A program made the position numbers and the translations under genes. From Opisthorchis felineus (taxonomy: Eukaryota; Platyhelminthes; Trematoda; Opisthorchiida; Opisthorchiidae), in the NCBI GenBank assembly GCA_004794785.1, contig SJOL01008481.1:62001-126000 (forward strand): a DNA stretch of 64,000 nt, given 5' to 3'. Under the pieces are notes generated by a model. That model was not told the DNA's origin. It did not search any database and was given only the letters and a program-made list of their open reading frames with translations. This document shows, piece after piece, positions 1-13,370 of this stretch (positions within the stretch are counted from its first letter, which is position 1; the number at the start of each line of letters is the position of its first letter).

Positions 1-942
1 TGATGCACGAACGCCACTAACTGACCACGTCATACTGAAATTAAAAGAGTTGATTCATGTTTTCAGCTGACCACTTCAGAAAAGCGCCGTTGGGGATGCA
101 GTTTATGAGGAAGAAAAACTTTGACCATGTCCATTTTCGGACGTCGAAGATTGCGCTCAGACCACTGCCGTGGACGTTGTTAGATTGGTTGCTGGAGTAA
201 AGCGGTACGAAGGCTATGTCGTTGAGATGGCTAACCGAAAACCTGGACTGACGCTGTGAGGTCCGTTTCTGAACTTCCGAGCCTGAAGACTGTCTACGGC
301 CTAGGTCACCGAATCCAATACCGGATTGATATATTCAGAAGTATTAGCATCTAACCCAGTGCTCAGACAAGTGATTTTCGAGGCGTCCAAGAAACCCTCA
401 TTCTCATAGAGCGGATATCCGATGTAAAGTATGAAGTAAAGTTACACAGAGAGATTTCCCAGGTCCATGCCGTTTAAAAACTAATGAGCCTGTATAATGC
501 CCAAGCAAGCTTCCAACAAATTCGTTCTGCAAAATATTATTGGCGTGAGATATATTCCCGTAGGATCTTTGACTAAATGACACTTCGAGAGTAAATCAGC
601 AGGATTTCGCGCAAAACTTAAAAGAACTCACTAATTCGTGTTGAGGTTTTTTTCAGCCACATAGCAAGCAGTGTGAAATATTTTATCGGTCCAGTGCCGG
701 AGGGTCCACCATCGGAGGGCGACGGACCATTGGTGCCGCTTGAAGCGCGCTTTTGGCTGACAGTCACCTCAGTATAGAAGTATGTTTCGGATTGATGTTT
801 CCAATAAAACTGGGAATATATATAGATTAGGTCGCTTTAGTTGGACAACTACAATAAGAAACTTGGGCCTGAAGTGTTTTACAGGTTACACGCCTTCCAA
901 GATTTGTGACTCAGTTGCGTGAAGTTTCACCGTTCGCATGCG
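1..942. other. No recognisable gene
   Basis: I see no coding region, RNA gene or repeat that I can name here. Stop codons are frequent in all frames. The stretch ends at the target-site duplication of the SINE that follows. Confidence 0.5.
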
Positions 943-957
943 TTTACGTTGAAATGA
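943..957. repeat. Left target-site duplication of SINE
   Basis: The 15 bases tttacgttgaaatga at this position recur exactly at 1146-1160, on the other side of the tRNA-like element. The bases beyond each copy differ. This is the signature of a target-primed insertion. Confidence 0.85.
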
Positions 958-1035
958 GAGGCGAGATGGCTCAGTAGTTAGAGCGCAAATTTACTGACTC
1001 GAAGGTCCGTGGTTCGAGCCCGACCTGTGCCTCTC
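956..1035 (+). ncRNA. tRNA-like head of SINE with Pol III A and B boxes
   Basis: The 80-nt segment looks like a tRNA. GAGAGGC (956-962) pairs perfectly with GCCTCTC (1029-1035) as a 7-bp acceptor stem. GCTC (969-972) pairs with GAGC (981-984) as a D stem. An A-box-like TGGCTCAGTAG lies at 967-977 and a B-box GGTTCGAGCCC at 1011-1021, with typical spacing. The anticodon stem and T stem pair poorly, so it is not likely to be a working tRNA gene. It is best read as the internal Pol III promoter of the surrounding SINE. Confidence 0.8.
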
Positions 1036-1145
1036 GACTTCCTCTGTCTAGCCTTGGGCAACCTGGCAGTATCCCAGCCCCAGTGCTTCCTTTGGGTGAC
1101 GTGGCAGCTAGGCACCGAAAGGGTGCTACAGCTGAACGCTTCTTT
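958..1145 (+). mobile_element. tRNA-derived SINE, apparently full length
   Basis: The element is about 188 bp. A tRNA-like head with A and B boxes is followed by about 110 bp of tRNA-unrelated body, ending in a T-rich run (six T, 1143-1148) that also suits Pol III termination. Perfect 15-bp duplications flank it (943-957 and 1146-1160), so both ends are well defined. The exact 3' boundary is ambiguous by a few T because the duplication itself begins with TTT. Such elements are non-autonomous and are mobilised by LINE machinery; the RTE or CR1 elements seen elsewhere in the window could be partners, but no shared 3' tail was found. A short match to the body (ctgtctagccttgg) occurs near 11056, too short to call a second copy. 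Confidence 0.85.
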
Positions 1146-1160
1146 TTTACGTTGAAATGA
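1146..1160. repeat. Right target-site duplication of SINE
   Basis: Exact copy of 943-957. The perfect match suggests a fairly recent insertion compared with the heavily decayed LINE and gypsy copies in the window. Confidence 0.85.
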
Positions 1161-4844
<3,684 letters not shown>

Positions 4845-5162
4845 CTTCCAGCCACCACCTGCCTCACAATAGTAGGGAAAATTTTCACAAATCCACTGAT
4901 ATATTTCACTCAGTGTCATTCGCTTTTCCTGAGAGCTTTGAATGGCCGCGGTGATCAAACTGGCATAGCTGTAAGGAGGTTTCACCTCTGGCTGGCAAAT
5001 TGCTGATCCGCATTCAGAATCAGTCTTGTTGTCATCTGCGGCCGCTGAAGGCGTAGAAAAGTCTAGATTGAACGAAAAATCGCTTTCTATCGATGCAGCC
5101 AGCATATTGATGCTGAGATTTGGAAGCCAGTCCATTGCCGTTAAACTGTTATCTGTCTCCAT
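4845..5162 (-). CDS. FoxJ2/3-like forkhead transcription factor, first coding exon (partial gene)
   Basis: This exon encodes 106 residues and looks functional. The ATG (5160-5162) has A at -3 and G at +4, with an in-frame TAA (5166-5168) two codons upstream. Residues 7-14 (SLTAMDWLP region) match the conserved N-terminal motif of FoxJ2/FoxJ3. Residues 61-106 are the first half of a forkhead DNA-binding domain: KPPYSYASL, then helix 1-2 with [17 protein letters not shown], ending at GWK. The coding frame stops there at a canonical donor (AAG|GTAAAC, GT at 4843-4844), phase 0, where an intron commonly splits forkhead domains. Recognition helix 3 and the wing region must be on later exons not seen here. 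Family knowledge: nuclear DNA-binding regulator. FoxJ2/3 is preferred over other Fox classes because of the MDWLP motif; subclass assignment is inference. The ORF reading on to 4785 is intron read-through. Confidence 0.88.
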
Positions 5163-8060
5163 CCTTTAAGTACAATTCAGGCCATTTCAAACAGTGCACA
5201 GTTTATAGTGTGACCAATATAAACAAGACCGTGGAAACGGTTTGGATAGTCAGTGCCTCGAGTTGGTGGACCAGGGGCAGAAACACTAAGGTATGGTTGA
5301 GAAGAATGTGATGTTGGTTGCATACCCTGATCTTCGTTTCTTGTTCGCACGGACAGACAGGGCACGCTAGATTCATCGAATTTTTCGTTTGATCTCAGTA
5401 ACTCGCAGTTTCCAAGATATCAAACCAGACAGAACATCGTCTGTGGGTAGAAAGTACATCCCCTAGTGTCTGTGAGTCGGCAGTCTTTGTATAAAAAACG
5501 CACCTAAACTACTCGCTTCAGTGCAAAATCAGGGAAACCAATCGTCCGCGAACCGCGGGACCAACAGTAGAGACCCACGCTCCGTTCAAAAGAATACCTC
5601 CTTCGCTATATTCGATTTTGTCACTGTCTGTGGATCCACTCATCTATATTCCTGCCGGCGAAGGTATGACTATAACAGTATTTCTACAGTTTAATTGATC
5701 TGTTCCACTGCGTTGCATGGCCGAGAAGCGGGAGAAGCAGCCAGCTGTTTAACTGGTCACACTGCACTATGTCTGGTACATCAGTGTGCAGTATGTTGTG
5801 AAGATGCCAAATCTAAGTAGTCCGGCACAAGCTGTCAGATATATGGGTGAATCGCAAACTACAAACAACTTCCGATTAGCTTATACAAATCTTTAACTGC
5901 GTATGCGGCGCACTGTGTGTGGCATTTCTACCCCAGTCTTGCGCGGTGCGTGGTTTGAGTTTAAATACAAGTAGGATGTTAAAGTCATAGTCCCAACCAA
6001 GTTACTACGGATGCTTCGCTATAATGCACATAACCAATGAGAAAGATGTTTGCTTTCATCCCGGAACCCCTGAGTATAGGGAGCCGGAGCCTCAATCATG
6101 TCTTGCCGAATCTGGTCTATTTGGCGACTCGCGCAGAGGGGTCGCCACTGCATCTGATACTTTGTAATTTACTTCTGACCTAACAATCCACCCCCGACTC
6201 GATCTCCCCCCACCCACCTTACATCAAACCCGGGGGCGGCCATTTTACGGGAAAATAAATCTGGGAGCTCCTAATTACCCCCCCAAAAAGACCCCGATAT
6301 TTGCTGAGCAATTCTGGGGAAAAGGCCAGAGTTCAATATCTTTCACACATTTCCGGAGTGGGTGATCGCCAGTCCATCTACATTGAAAACTTTGGGGCAA
6401 ATCCTATCGCTTTTGAGGAACACTGTACTTGATCGGTTGGCGAATCAAGCGTGTCGCTGGCTGCTAACACTGCTTCCCACTTCACAATAGCATTTTTTCT
6501 AGACGCGTAACCTCAAAGCTTCAATTTCCCTGCAGCGTGCGCAGAAAAATTGTTTCAAAACAAGCGGTAAAATGCTTCCCATGCTCAATAGTTTCACCAA
6601 ACAAGCAGTAGGTTACTCGAGACATTTCCGCCCAGCACTTTAAGAATCGCAATCTTCTCTGGTTTTGAATATATCTTCGGCGGTTGGCCACGGCAAATTC
6701 TGCTAAACAAACAGCCCGCAGTTGCACTTGTGAGCAAGCTGGTTTGAGCGCAAAAAAGCTGAACGCTTAGCGTAATAATTCCGAGAACAACGGCGCGCCG
6801 GATGGAGCCTATCGGTAGGAACTGTGAACAAACTAAATATCCCAGAAATAAATTTGAGCAGTTAAGGTGAAAATGAATTTTGAAATGACCGCACCAAAAA
6901 GGTCTCCGTAGGGACTTATGATGAGATACAAAGTACATATTGGTTGAGGCTCGAATGAGCTGATGCACGATCCTTTTTTGCACTAAAATGAGGCGCCAAA
7001 AAGCGAAAATGGATAACCAGTGTATACCCCGGTCTGGAGCTCAGACACCGAGACCAGTGCAGGATGGGATTATACTGGATTATAATGGAAAGATGGCTCT
7101 TTTAGGCAGTCCCGATTTATCCTGCAATAGATAACGGCCCAACGTTCACCAGAATCAATATGATTTACTACAGGATAGGCACACCTATTAGAATCACTCG
7201 AGAAATATCCCCATTGCACAATGGATAAACTATTTGTATCGGTTGGCCTGACTTTCCAGAATTCGGTATCCTTTAAACAAACCGGAAGCTTCCTGCGTTG
7301 AAATAGTGTGCGGTTGGTGAAAGGTAGATTTATGGCAGCTATGGATATGTTGTACATGGGAAACCATCACATTCACAGGTTGATTGCCTCGTTATGAGCG
7401 CCACAGCATTTCGGCTCTTCAAATAAAAAGCGTTCCTGCCAAGTTTTCTTCGACGTTCGCAGCGTGCAGACGCCATGGTATGGAAAACGAGCAAAATAAT
7501 AGAAAGTGCAATTTTTCGGTTACCACAAAAGTCCTCCTCCACCTTTGAGTCAGTGAGTTGGCAAGTAATACCCAGGCGAGGTGCGACTGCTCAAGTTTCC
7601 CGGGCCAAATAGGTCAGTGGTTGTCAGTTGTCATAATTGCAGTGCCTAACCTAGAAGTCGAAAAAGGAAAAGAATACCCCCAGGTGTTCTGGTGGTTAAC
7701 AAAAAGGACACTAAACAGTAGAGTCACGAAGTAATCATCCTCGGGAGCCCACGCTTGTCTCAGGCTCTTCTACGTATACACAACTCATCGATAACTTCAC
7801 CCCCCCCCGAGGTTTCGTGTCCGTTCCCTGGACATCATTTTTCAGGCTCCCGCCCGTTTTCAGTGGGCTGAAGGATGATTGGTAACGCTTGACAGAGCTC
7901 GTTTGAGGTCCACTGAATAAGAGCTAAGAACCGAACTCGTGGTTGTGATTGACTCGTTTAACACTATTTGTCGTTCAGTAATCTAGTACGAACCACTTGC
8001 TGGGTGCACTCAGGTAGCTGTTATGCGGCGATTTTCGATTCCAGCCTTCCCGATATTTTG
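5163..8060. other. Forkhead gene upstream region, otherwise unassigned
   Basis: This lies upstream of the forkhead start on the minus strand, so it should hold its 5' UTR and promoter; I cannot point to a specific TATA or initiator. A C-rich tract occurs at about 6187-6300. A run of nine to ten C occurs at about 7800. ORFs at 6594-6983 (-) and 7070-7357 (-) have no recognisable domain. The segment just before 8065 shows no upstream continuation of the gypsy pol, so that element is 5'-truncated here. Confidence 0.4.
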
Positions 8061-8551
8061 TGCTGTTTGACTTGCCTTCCGCACACTGGCAACTATCTAT
8101 CAAGGCGGAGGACCGCGAGTAAACGGCGTTCACGGTTGTGGACATCCAATATCACTTTAGACGGACGCCGTTTGTCTTGTCGGGGGCACCATTCACATTC
8201 CGTCGTTTGATGCTTCGTTTAACGAAGGGACCAAGGACTGTTGCCGTGTACGGAGACGATATTGTCGTGTAGAGTAATTCGAAACCAGAGCATGCAGCTC
8301 ACTTGAAAGCCGTATTGAATCGTATTCGAGAGGCTGGCTTGCGGATAAATGAAGCCAAGACACAGCTCACTCGGAGCTCGGTGACAATGCTCTGGCATAA
8401 AATGGGTCACGAAGCGGTTAGCCCACTGCCAGAAAAACTGGACTGCGCTGTTCCCAATTCAAAGCGGTCCCTACGGTAGTTTCTCAGACGAGCGGCATAC
8501 TACAGTCAGTTTGTCGGGGATTTCAACACAATTGCTGCCCTACAGTTTGAC

Positions 8552-8917
8552 TTGCTGGGGCAAAACTGGGAATTCGAATGGACAAGGGAGGCACATGTGG
8601 CTTTTGAACGTTTTAAAGCAAGGATGCTGAATCAGCAACCGACCCTCATATTGCTCAGGGTCGGGGAGCTGTTTACTGTTGCACCGGATGCTAGTGACCG
8701 CGGTATCGGTGCAGTCCTGAACAAGAGAAATGGGGTCATCGAAAGTGCTAGTCGTGTCCTGACTAACGCTGAGCAGAATTACTTACCTATTGAGAAAATA
8801 TGTTTAGCGTACTCCTGGGCCCTGGATAAGTGGATGTCGCACTTGCTGGGACAAAGGTTGTATGTCGAGGCCGATCACACGCACTTCGATTGGATCAGGA
8901 CCACCAGAGATCCGTGA
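8552..8917 (+). pseudogene. RNase H domain segment of the gypsy pol
   Basis: This open segment of about 120 codons is the best-preserved RT-connection/RNase H part of the element. It begins with the aromatic W-x-F-x-W motif common at the RT/RNase H joint. It then has PDASDRGIGAVL (first catalytic Asp region), a NYLPIEK segment (matching the NY-x-x-x-EKE of the family) with Glu, a WAL motif, and DHTHFDW (equivalent to the DH-x-x-L-x-W signature). The frame is open back to the stop at 8477. It ends at a TGA at 8915-8917, after which the same frame continues with the expected connection sequence. Confidence 0.9.
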
Positions 8918-8974
8918 GGAGAGCTTGCGCACTAGAAACTCCGGTTATCAGAGTGAGACTTTACGAACCGGCCC

Positions 8975-9817
8975 TTGCCAGGAATGGAGAACCACGTGGC
9001 TGACCGGCTGTCGAGACCAGATTCTGGAGATGATTCCTCGAAGGTCCTGATTGGCACCAATAGGCTCATCGCCAAACTGGATCCCGGAGGGTTGGTGCAA
9101 CTACAGAGGCAGGATTCTGTACTACGGAAGGTTGCAGCCGCCCTGTTGGATGGAAGGAGCGTTGAGAACCGGGAGGGAGACAAAGAATTGGGGACGTTCC
9201 AGAGTCACTTCAATGGGCTGAGTCTGAGCGAAGCTGGCATGATATCTTGGAAGGCCACCGATTCTGATGTTGTGCTGATTGTTATACCTTGCGTATTGAG
9301 ACGGAAGCTGATCGTCGAATGCCACGAGATGGCACACACAGGGTGCACCAAGACGTACGACTTACTTCGACAGAGGGCCAACTAGCCCGGGTAGAGAACT
9401 GAATTAATGAATTATGTGGTGTCTTGTGAGCAGTGTCAACTGATCAGAGTGAATAAGACAGGAGCGATCCATTCCACGGAACCCATATCTGTATCAGAAA
9501 TCGGCAAGTTATGGTCCGTTGACGTCATAGGCCGCTTTCCGGCGACAACCAACAGAATTCAATATATCGTAATGGTGACAGAGCGCCTGTCGCGGTACGG
9601 GTGGACGGCAGCCGTACCAAGTCAACGGGCGACGGCGATCAGTGGAGTGGTAATGCGTCACATCATAGCTAACCACGGGGTACCAAAAACGATCCTACCA
9701 GATCAGGGGCCTTGCTTTGATAGAAGAGTTTGGGAGTTGCTCGCAGAAGCTGTGCATCAGACGGCTAAGGATGGCGCTTTACCACCCGCAAATAAAACAC
9801 CACTCAAAACGCAATAA
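8975..9817 (+). pseudogene. Integrase region of the gypsy pol (HHCC zinc domain and DD core)
   Basis: Two open segments in the same frame (8975-9385 and 9407-9817) are separated by two stop codons (9383-9385 and 9392-9394). The first starts with ADRLSRP (end of RNase H connection) and ends in the zinc-binding HEMAHTG. The second begins just before CEQCQ, completing the HHCC site. It then carries the integrase core with the first Asp in VDVIG and the second in LPDQG, each in its expected setting. Homology leaves this frame at about 9760 because of a frameshift; the residues from there to 9817 are out-of-frame noise. Confidence 0.9.
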
Positions 9818-10382
9818 TTGGGCGATTGAGGAGTAGCTGGCGAATTGAGGAGGCGACTGGGAAGTGAACCTGCCTATTGTGCTGTTAGCACATCATGCGT
9901 TGTTATAGCCAACGCAGGCAGGTCCCTGTTTATGCTGATATACGGTCAGCATCCGCGCTTTTTAGTTGATCAGGAAATCGGGTTGTGGCCGACAACACGC
10001 ATGACTCTGGAGGAGCAGGAGAGGAAAGGAAGAAAGCTCGAGAAAACTTGATGGCCCATCAAGAAAGGACTAGACCGAAAACGACAAGTAGAAAGACACG
10101 ACCGTTCCCCACAGGCGCGAAGGTCAAATGGAAGGACCATCAGAATACTGGAAGGAGTGGACTGGGGTGGCAAAGGCTGGGCAGTCGGTGGCAGGGCCCG
10201 TTTCTCTTAACCGTCCGCTAGGGGAACGTACATACAACTCTGGATGGTCAGAGACTGAAAAGAGTAAATGGGACTCAGCTTCGGAAGTGACGTGATACAC
10301 CCAAAAAGCTGCCTAATATAACAGCTGCTGAGGCCAACCTAGCAGAGGAAAATGGAAATCGACTGCATGCACGCGGCCTTTT

Positions 10383-10394
10383 AAGGGGAAAAGG
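10383..10394 (+). other. Polypurine tract (plus-strand primer site) of the gypsy element
   Basis: aaggggaaaagg lies directly before a TG that opens the LTR-like sequence. It follows the end of pol by about 90 bp, as expected for the plus-strand primer of an LTR retrotransposon. Confidence 0.75.
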
Positions 10395-10524
10395 TGTGTA
10401 ACGGCGTGTACAACCGAGTAGACACGTGGGTAGTCTGTGGTATTTTCGAAGCTCTGCTCCGCATCTAATGGAAGGTGAAGTTCATTACGGAACTTGTGGA
10501 ACTGCTTTGCAGAGTTCGTTTACA
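10395..10524 (+). repeat. 3' LTR of the gypsy element, about 130 bp
   Basis: It starts TGTGTAACGG immediately after the polypurine tract and ends CGTTTACA. A second copy in inverted orientation (49977-50104) matches at both ends, most clearly over ggaactgctttgcag and cgtttaca, and at the start tgtgtaacgg. Shared similarity stops a few bases after the final ACA in both. The LTR is short for a gypsy element. No 5' LTR was found upstream of the pol remnant. Confidence 0.75.
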
Positions 10525-11984
10525 ATTGCTTTTTAGTCAATGAATATCCATGAAAGTTCACGAAGACGCGTGAGAATGTTCGCAGCGAAGGGCTTTTCTC
10601 CTTACACTTGTACCTCGTTGGCATTGCCATCCGAGCGTTTAAGACCACTAGTGAAAAAGATTGTTTGGTGGTTTGGCAATACGTCTGGCAAATCGTGGAC
10701 GTATACTGAGCAAGGGATTGCCCCCGAAACTCCGACGCACTGCCAATATTACCGTCGGCGAAAAGGAGAGTTATACCAATTTCAAACCGAAAAGTTAGAC
10801 ACAAAAGTAATGACTCAACGCTCCCAGTTTCAAGCTGTATGCTCAGATAGTATAAGACTGAAGAATGTGGGACGTAAATTTCTACGTTGAGGTGTTTGCC
10901 ACGGTTAGGCTTGGATGAATCGTTTCTGGGCCAAAACCCAGACAGTGGTATTCTCCGGAAGCTTTGCAGCCTCTTAAATAGCACATTTTTTCTGTCCGGA
11001 GGGTCAACATTTGACACTGCTCTCTACTAAGGAATATGTGACTTGCTGCTTTGCATCTGTCTAGCCTTGGCCAAAATGCAGTTCCATTGATTGAAGTGAC
11101 AACGACAATATTTTTCAAAAAAGCTTGTGGTCCGCTGTCTAGAAGGCGTCCGACCCTCCTGGTGAGCTTCCGCTTGAACCAGCAGCGTGTTAGATTTTCT
11201 GGGGTGAGATTCTTGAGCACCGCCTGAAGCGGTAGGTCGCAGTCAGTTCCCACACATTGTAACAGAAATCCAAACCCAGAAAAAAGCTTTTATTTCAACC
11301 AAACTTCTGTGGTAAAAACTCCGAATGGAGGTGCAACGGCGAAATTTTCTCGCCCATTAACACCTGAAGCCATATAAGGGAATATGCTGTTCGCTGTGAC
11401 CAAGTGGGTCTACACTGTCGTCTGTTCTGCGGAGTAACAGTATACAGCAATATCTAAGCTAAACGCAGACGGCTGATTCACTGAGTAACATGTGGTGAGT
11501 TTCTAGATAAGTTGCCTCCAGGCATTTTTGCTGTAATCAATAAGTCGACATGACCATGAAGTTTTCTCCGGGCCCAATTTGATGAGGATCAGTTTGAGGG
11601 AGTTAAAGCCACCGAAGTCAATCACGGTTGGCAGGTGAGTGCAAAGGCGGGGTGCATGTGCCTGGCCCATGCTACACGTAAGTGTCAAGTCCTAGTCAGA
11701 TCCGCCACACGGACCGCAGTGAGAGCCTGCGTAGCTCAGCGAAGGAGCAACCCATTAGGTCATGGGGTCACCTGGCGAATAACTGGGGTGGCGGGTAGCA
11801 CTGGATCGCCTGGCTTGAGTCTGCTCAAATAAAAGAGAAACCGATCGCCGCAACATCGGCGCTGGAGATAACTGGAGTGAGTCGCGTCTCAGTGGGACAG
11901 ATGCCCGTTTTCATTAAAATACAGCATTTATGATGCCCTCCAGCATCTCCGCGATGTGTGCTAATTAGAATGCCAGCTCAACCT
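10525..11984. other. Unassigned; two overlapping unexplained ORFs
   Basis: A 165-codon minus-strand ORF (10520-11017) overlaps a 116-codon plus-strand ORF (10540-10890). Neither has a motif I can assign, and the minus-strand ORF runs into the LTR end, so both are probably chance. A 15-bp match to the SINE body (ctgtctagccttgg) lies at about 11056-11070. Nothing else is recognised. Confidence 0.4.
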
Positions 11985-12115
11985 TTTGTCTTATCAGGTT
12001 TGGATCTGTGCTTTGGCCGGCGGAGCTACAACACACATTCCCTCGTTTGAGTGGCAAGGATGTTTTACCAAATGACTGTTGGTGTACTCGGTTTTTTGCC
12101 TATTCTAAAAAGGTA
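11985..12115 (+). pseudogene. Possible gypsy reverse-transcriptase scrap
   Basis: Short stretches resemble the 8.14-8.26 kb reverse-transcriptase region: tttgtcttatcagg, then cacattccctcgtttgag, then a segment in the position of the catalytic box (gactgttggtgtactcgg). The order and rough spacing agree, but the catalytic box itself is not preserved and frames shift. It could be a very old gypsy copy or chance similarity. Confidence 0.3.
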
Positions 12116-13370
12116 TGAATCTTCCTGGAGCTAGGAGTTACTTCTCTCCCTGATGTTTTGATGCCCCAAATTGCCGGGTCCCCGCCCTTTAATGAGTGCT
12201 TGATGGCGTTCCACGTCGGGTCCGAGCGCCTATCTTTGCTCCGCAAACGTTCGTTGGGCGCTCGTGTTCTCAGAGGTGAAAAAAGTTGGTTGATTGGGCA
12301 AGAATTTATCCGTTACGCCAAGTCCAACACATTTCGGGATGAATAGAGGTGACCGAGTTGGTTTTCAGCCACCCTGTTCTTTGCAGATCCGAACTTTTGG
12401 GCATGTTTGCTCTATCCGGTGCAACAGGCCCCATTCTGTATATTATTTCAACTCGACAGCTTCAAGATTCTCCTTGGATGCTGTGTAGTGTCCTGTGAAT
12501 TTCTGGAGGCTCGCTGGTTTAGGCCTTCTACCTGGTTCACAACCTTTAATAACGTCCCTGACATTTTCATTGTTTCCCAAGAAGGTTGCAATATAGCCGG
12601 GAATTTTGCAAGACGTTTCCGCGGTTGGCGTGTCCTTATAAAAATCGTTTTCAGGTTTGACCCTACCCTGAATGGGGAAGCAACTTTCCTGTTGGTACGG
12701 CTAAGTGCGCCACCTCTGGCGCATCCAGTTTTGTGCGGTTAAAGCCTGTATTTTTTTATCCGGTTTTTGGAGCTAAAATGCCTCTGACAGCAGTTGGAAT
12801 AAACAGCTCCTTGTTGTTGGCTTTTATGTATCTCGGATGCTTTTTAGTTGTGCAAAGCCACTCCTGTTGGGAGATAGGGAATCTTAACCTAAGCGAGCTG
12901 GTCAACTTTCGTCGGTTTTACTGAAGCTGTTCTGCTGATATATTAAACCATGGGTGTTATTAAGAACTTGTTGTGTCTTCCACTGGCGCAATATGCTGGC
13001 CAATATTTGCTCAATATTCGTTGGTGCGGCAGCGACTTTATCCTAATCTTCAACATTGCCGCCTGCTTTCGAATTTTTGGTTCTGAACTTACTTCACTCT
13101 CTGGATTTATAGTGCGTGAGGAAAATATACTGTCTGAGGCTGTCGCGAAAAGGTGATAGGGTGAGTCGTACGTTAGGATGATAAGCAACAAGTCCTTTCT
13201 ATTTGTCTTTCAGTGGCTCATCGTTCACTACTCGCATTTGGTGGCAATGCACCACCATCGTCTCTACGCCAACACCTACATTCTGCAGAAACCTGATTAT
13301 CTGAATTATGCACCTTGGTTGAAACATTGTCATGACGGGGTTCTTATAACCCCATGTAGACACTAATGGC
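12116..13370 (+). other. T/G-rich stretch with consecutive small plus-strand ORFs
   Basis: Six plus-strand ORFs of 62-111 codons follow one another here (12158, 12294, 12407, 12733, 12950, 13178). The densest is 12407-12742. An internal ATG at 12778 would give a 48-residue peptide with a hydrophobic N-terminus (SSLLLAFMYLG then CFLVVQ), like a signal or membrane segment, ending at 12924. No family is recognised, the ORFs are in different frames, and no splice sites link them convincingly. Base composition (T-rich on plus) may by itself favour hydrophobic ORFs. Confidence 0.3.

Larger units (their letters stand above)
8065..10290 (+). pseudogene. pol: Ty3/gypsy retrotransposon pol, decayed (RT, RNase H, integrase)
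   Basis: One long reading frame can be followed with family motifs in order. Reverse transcriptase is partial, starting mid-domain at 8069 (DLPSAHWQL), with the catalytic box YGDD at 8249-8260. RNase H (8552-8917) has DASD..GIGAVL. The connection reads ENHVADRLSRP at about 8982. The integrase zinc region has HEMAH and CEQC. The integrase core has VDVIG (Asp codon 9521-9523) and LPDQG (Asp 9701-9703). A tail near 9930-9960 has LIYGQHPR. Frame 2 holds to about 9755, broken only by stops at 8120, 8270, 8477, 8915, around 8933-8954, 9383 and 9392. A frameshift near 9760 moves the YHPQ region to frame 3, with a return near 9905 and a last shift before 10080. The catalytic Glu region is not intact. 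Gag, protease and the RT N-terminus are missing. The element is inactive. Confidence 0.93.

Noticed and set aside
956..1035. A functional tRNA gene
   Set aside because: Acceptor and D stems pair, but the anticodon and T stems do not, and the segment sits inside a duplication-flanked SINE.
10520..11017. 165-codon minus-strand ORF as a gene
   Set aside because: No motif, overlaps an equally open plus-strand ORF, and runs into the gypsy LTR end.
11055..11070. Second SINE copy
   Set aside because: Only about 15-18 bp match the SINE body; no A/B boxes or duplications.
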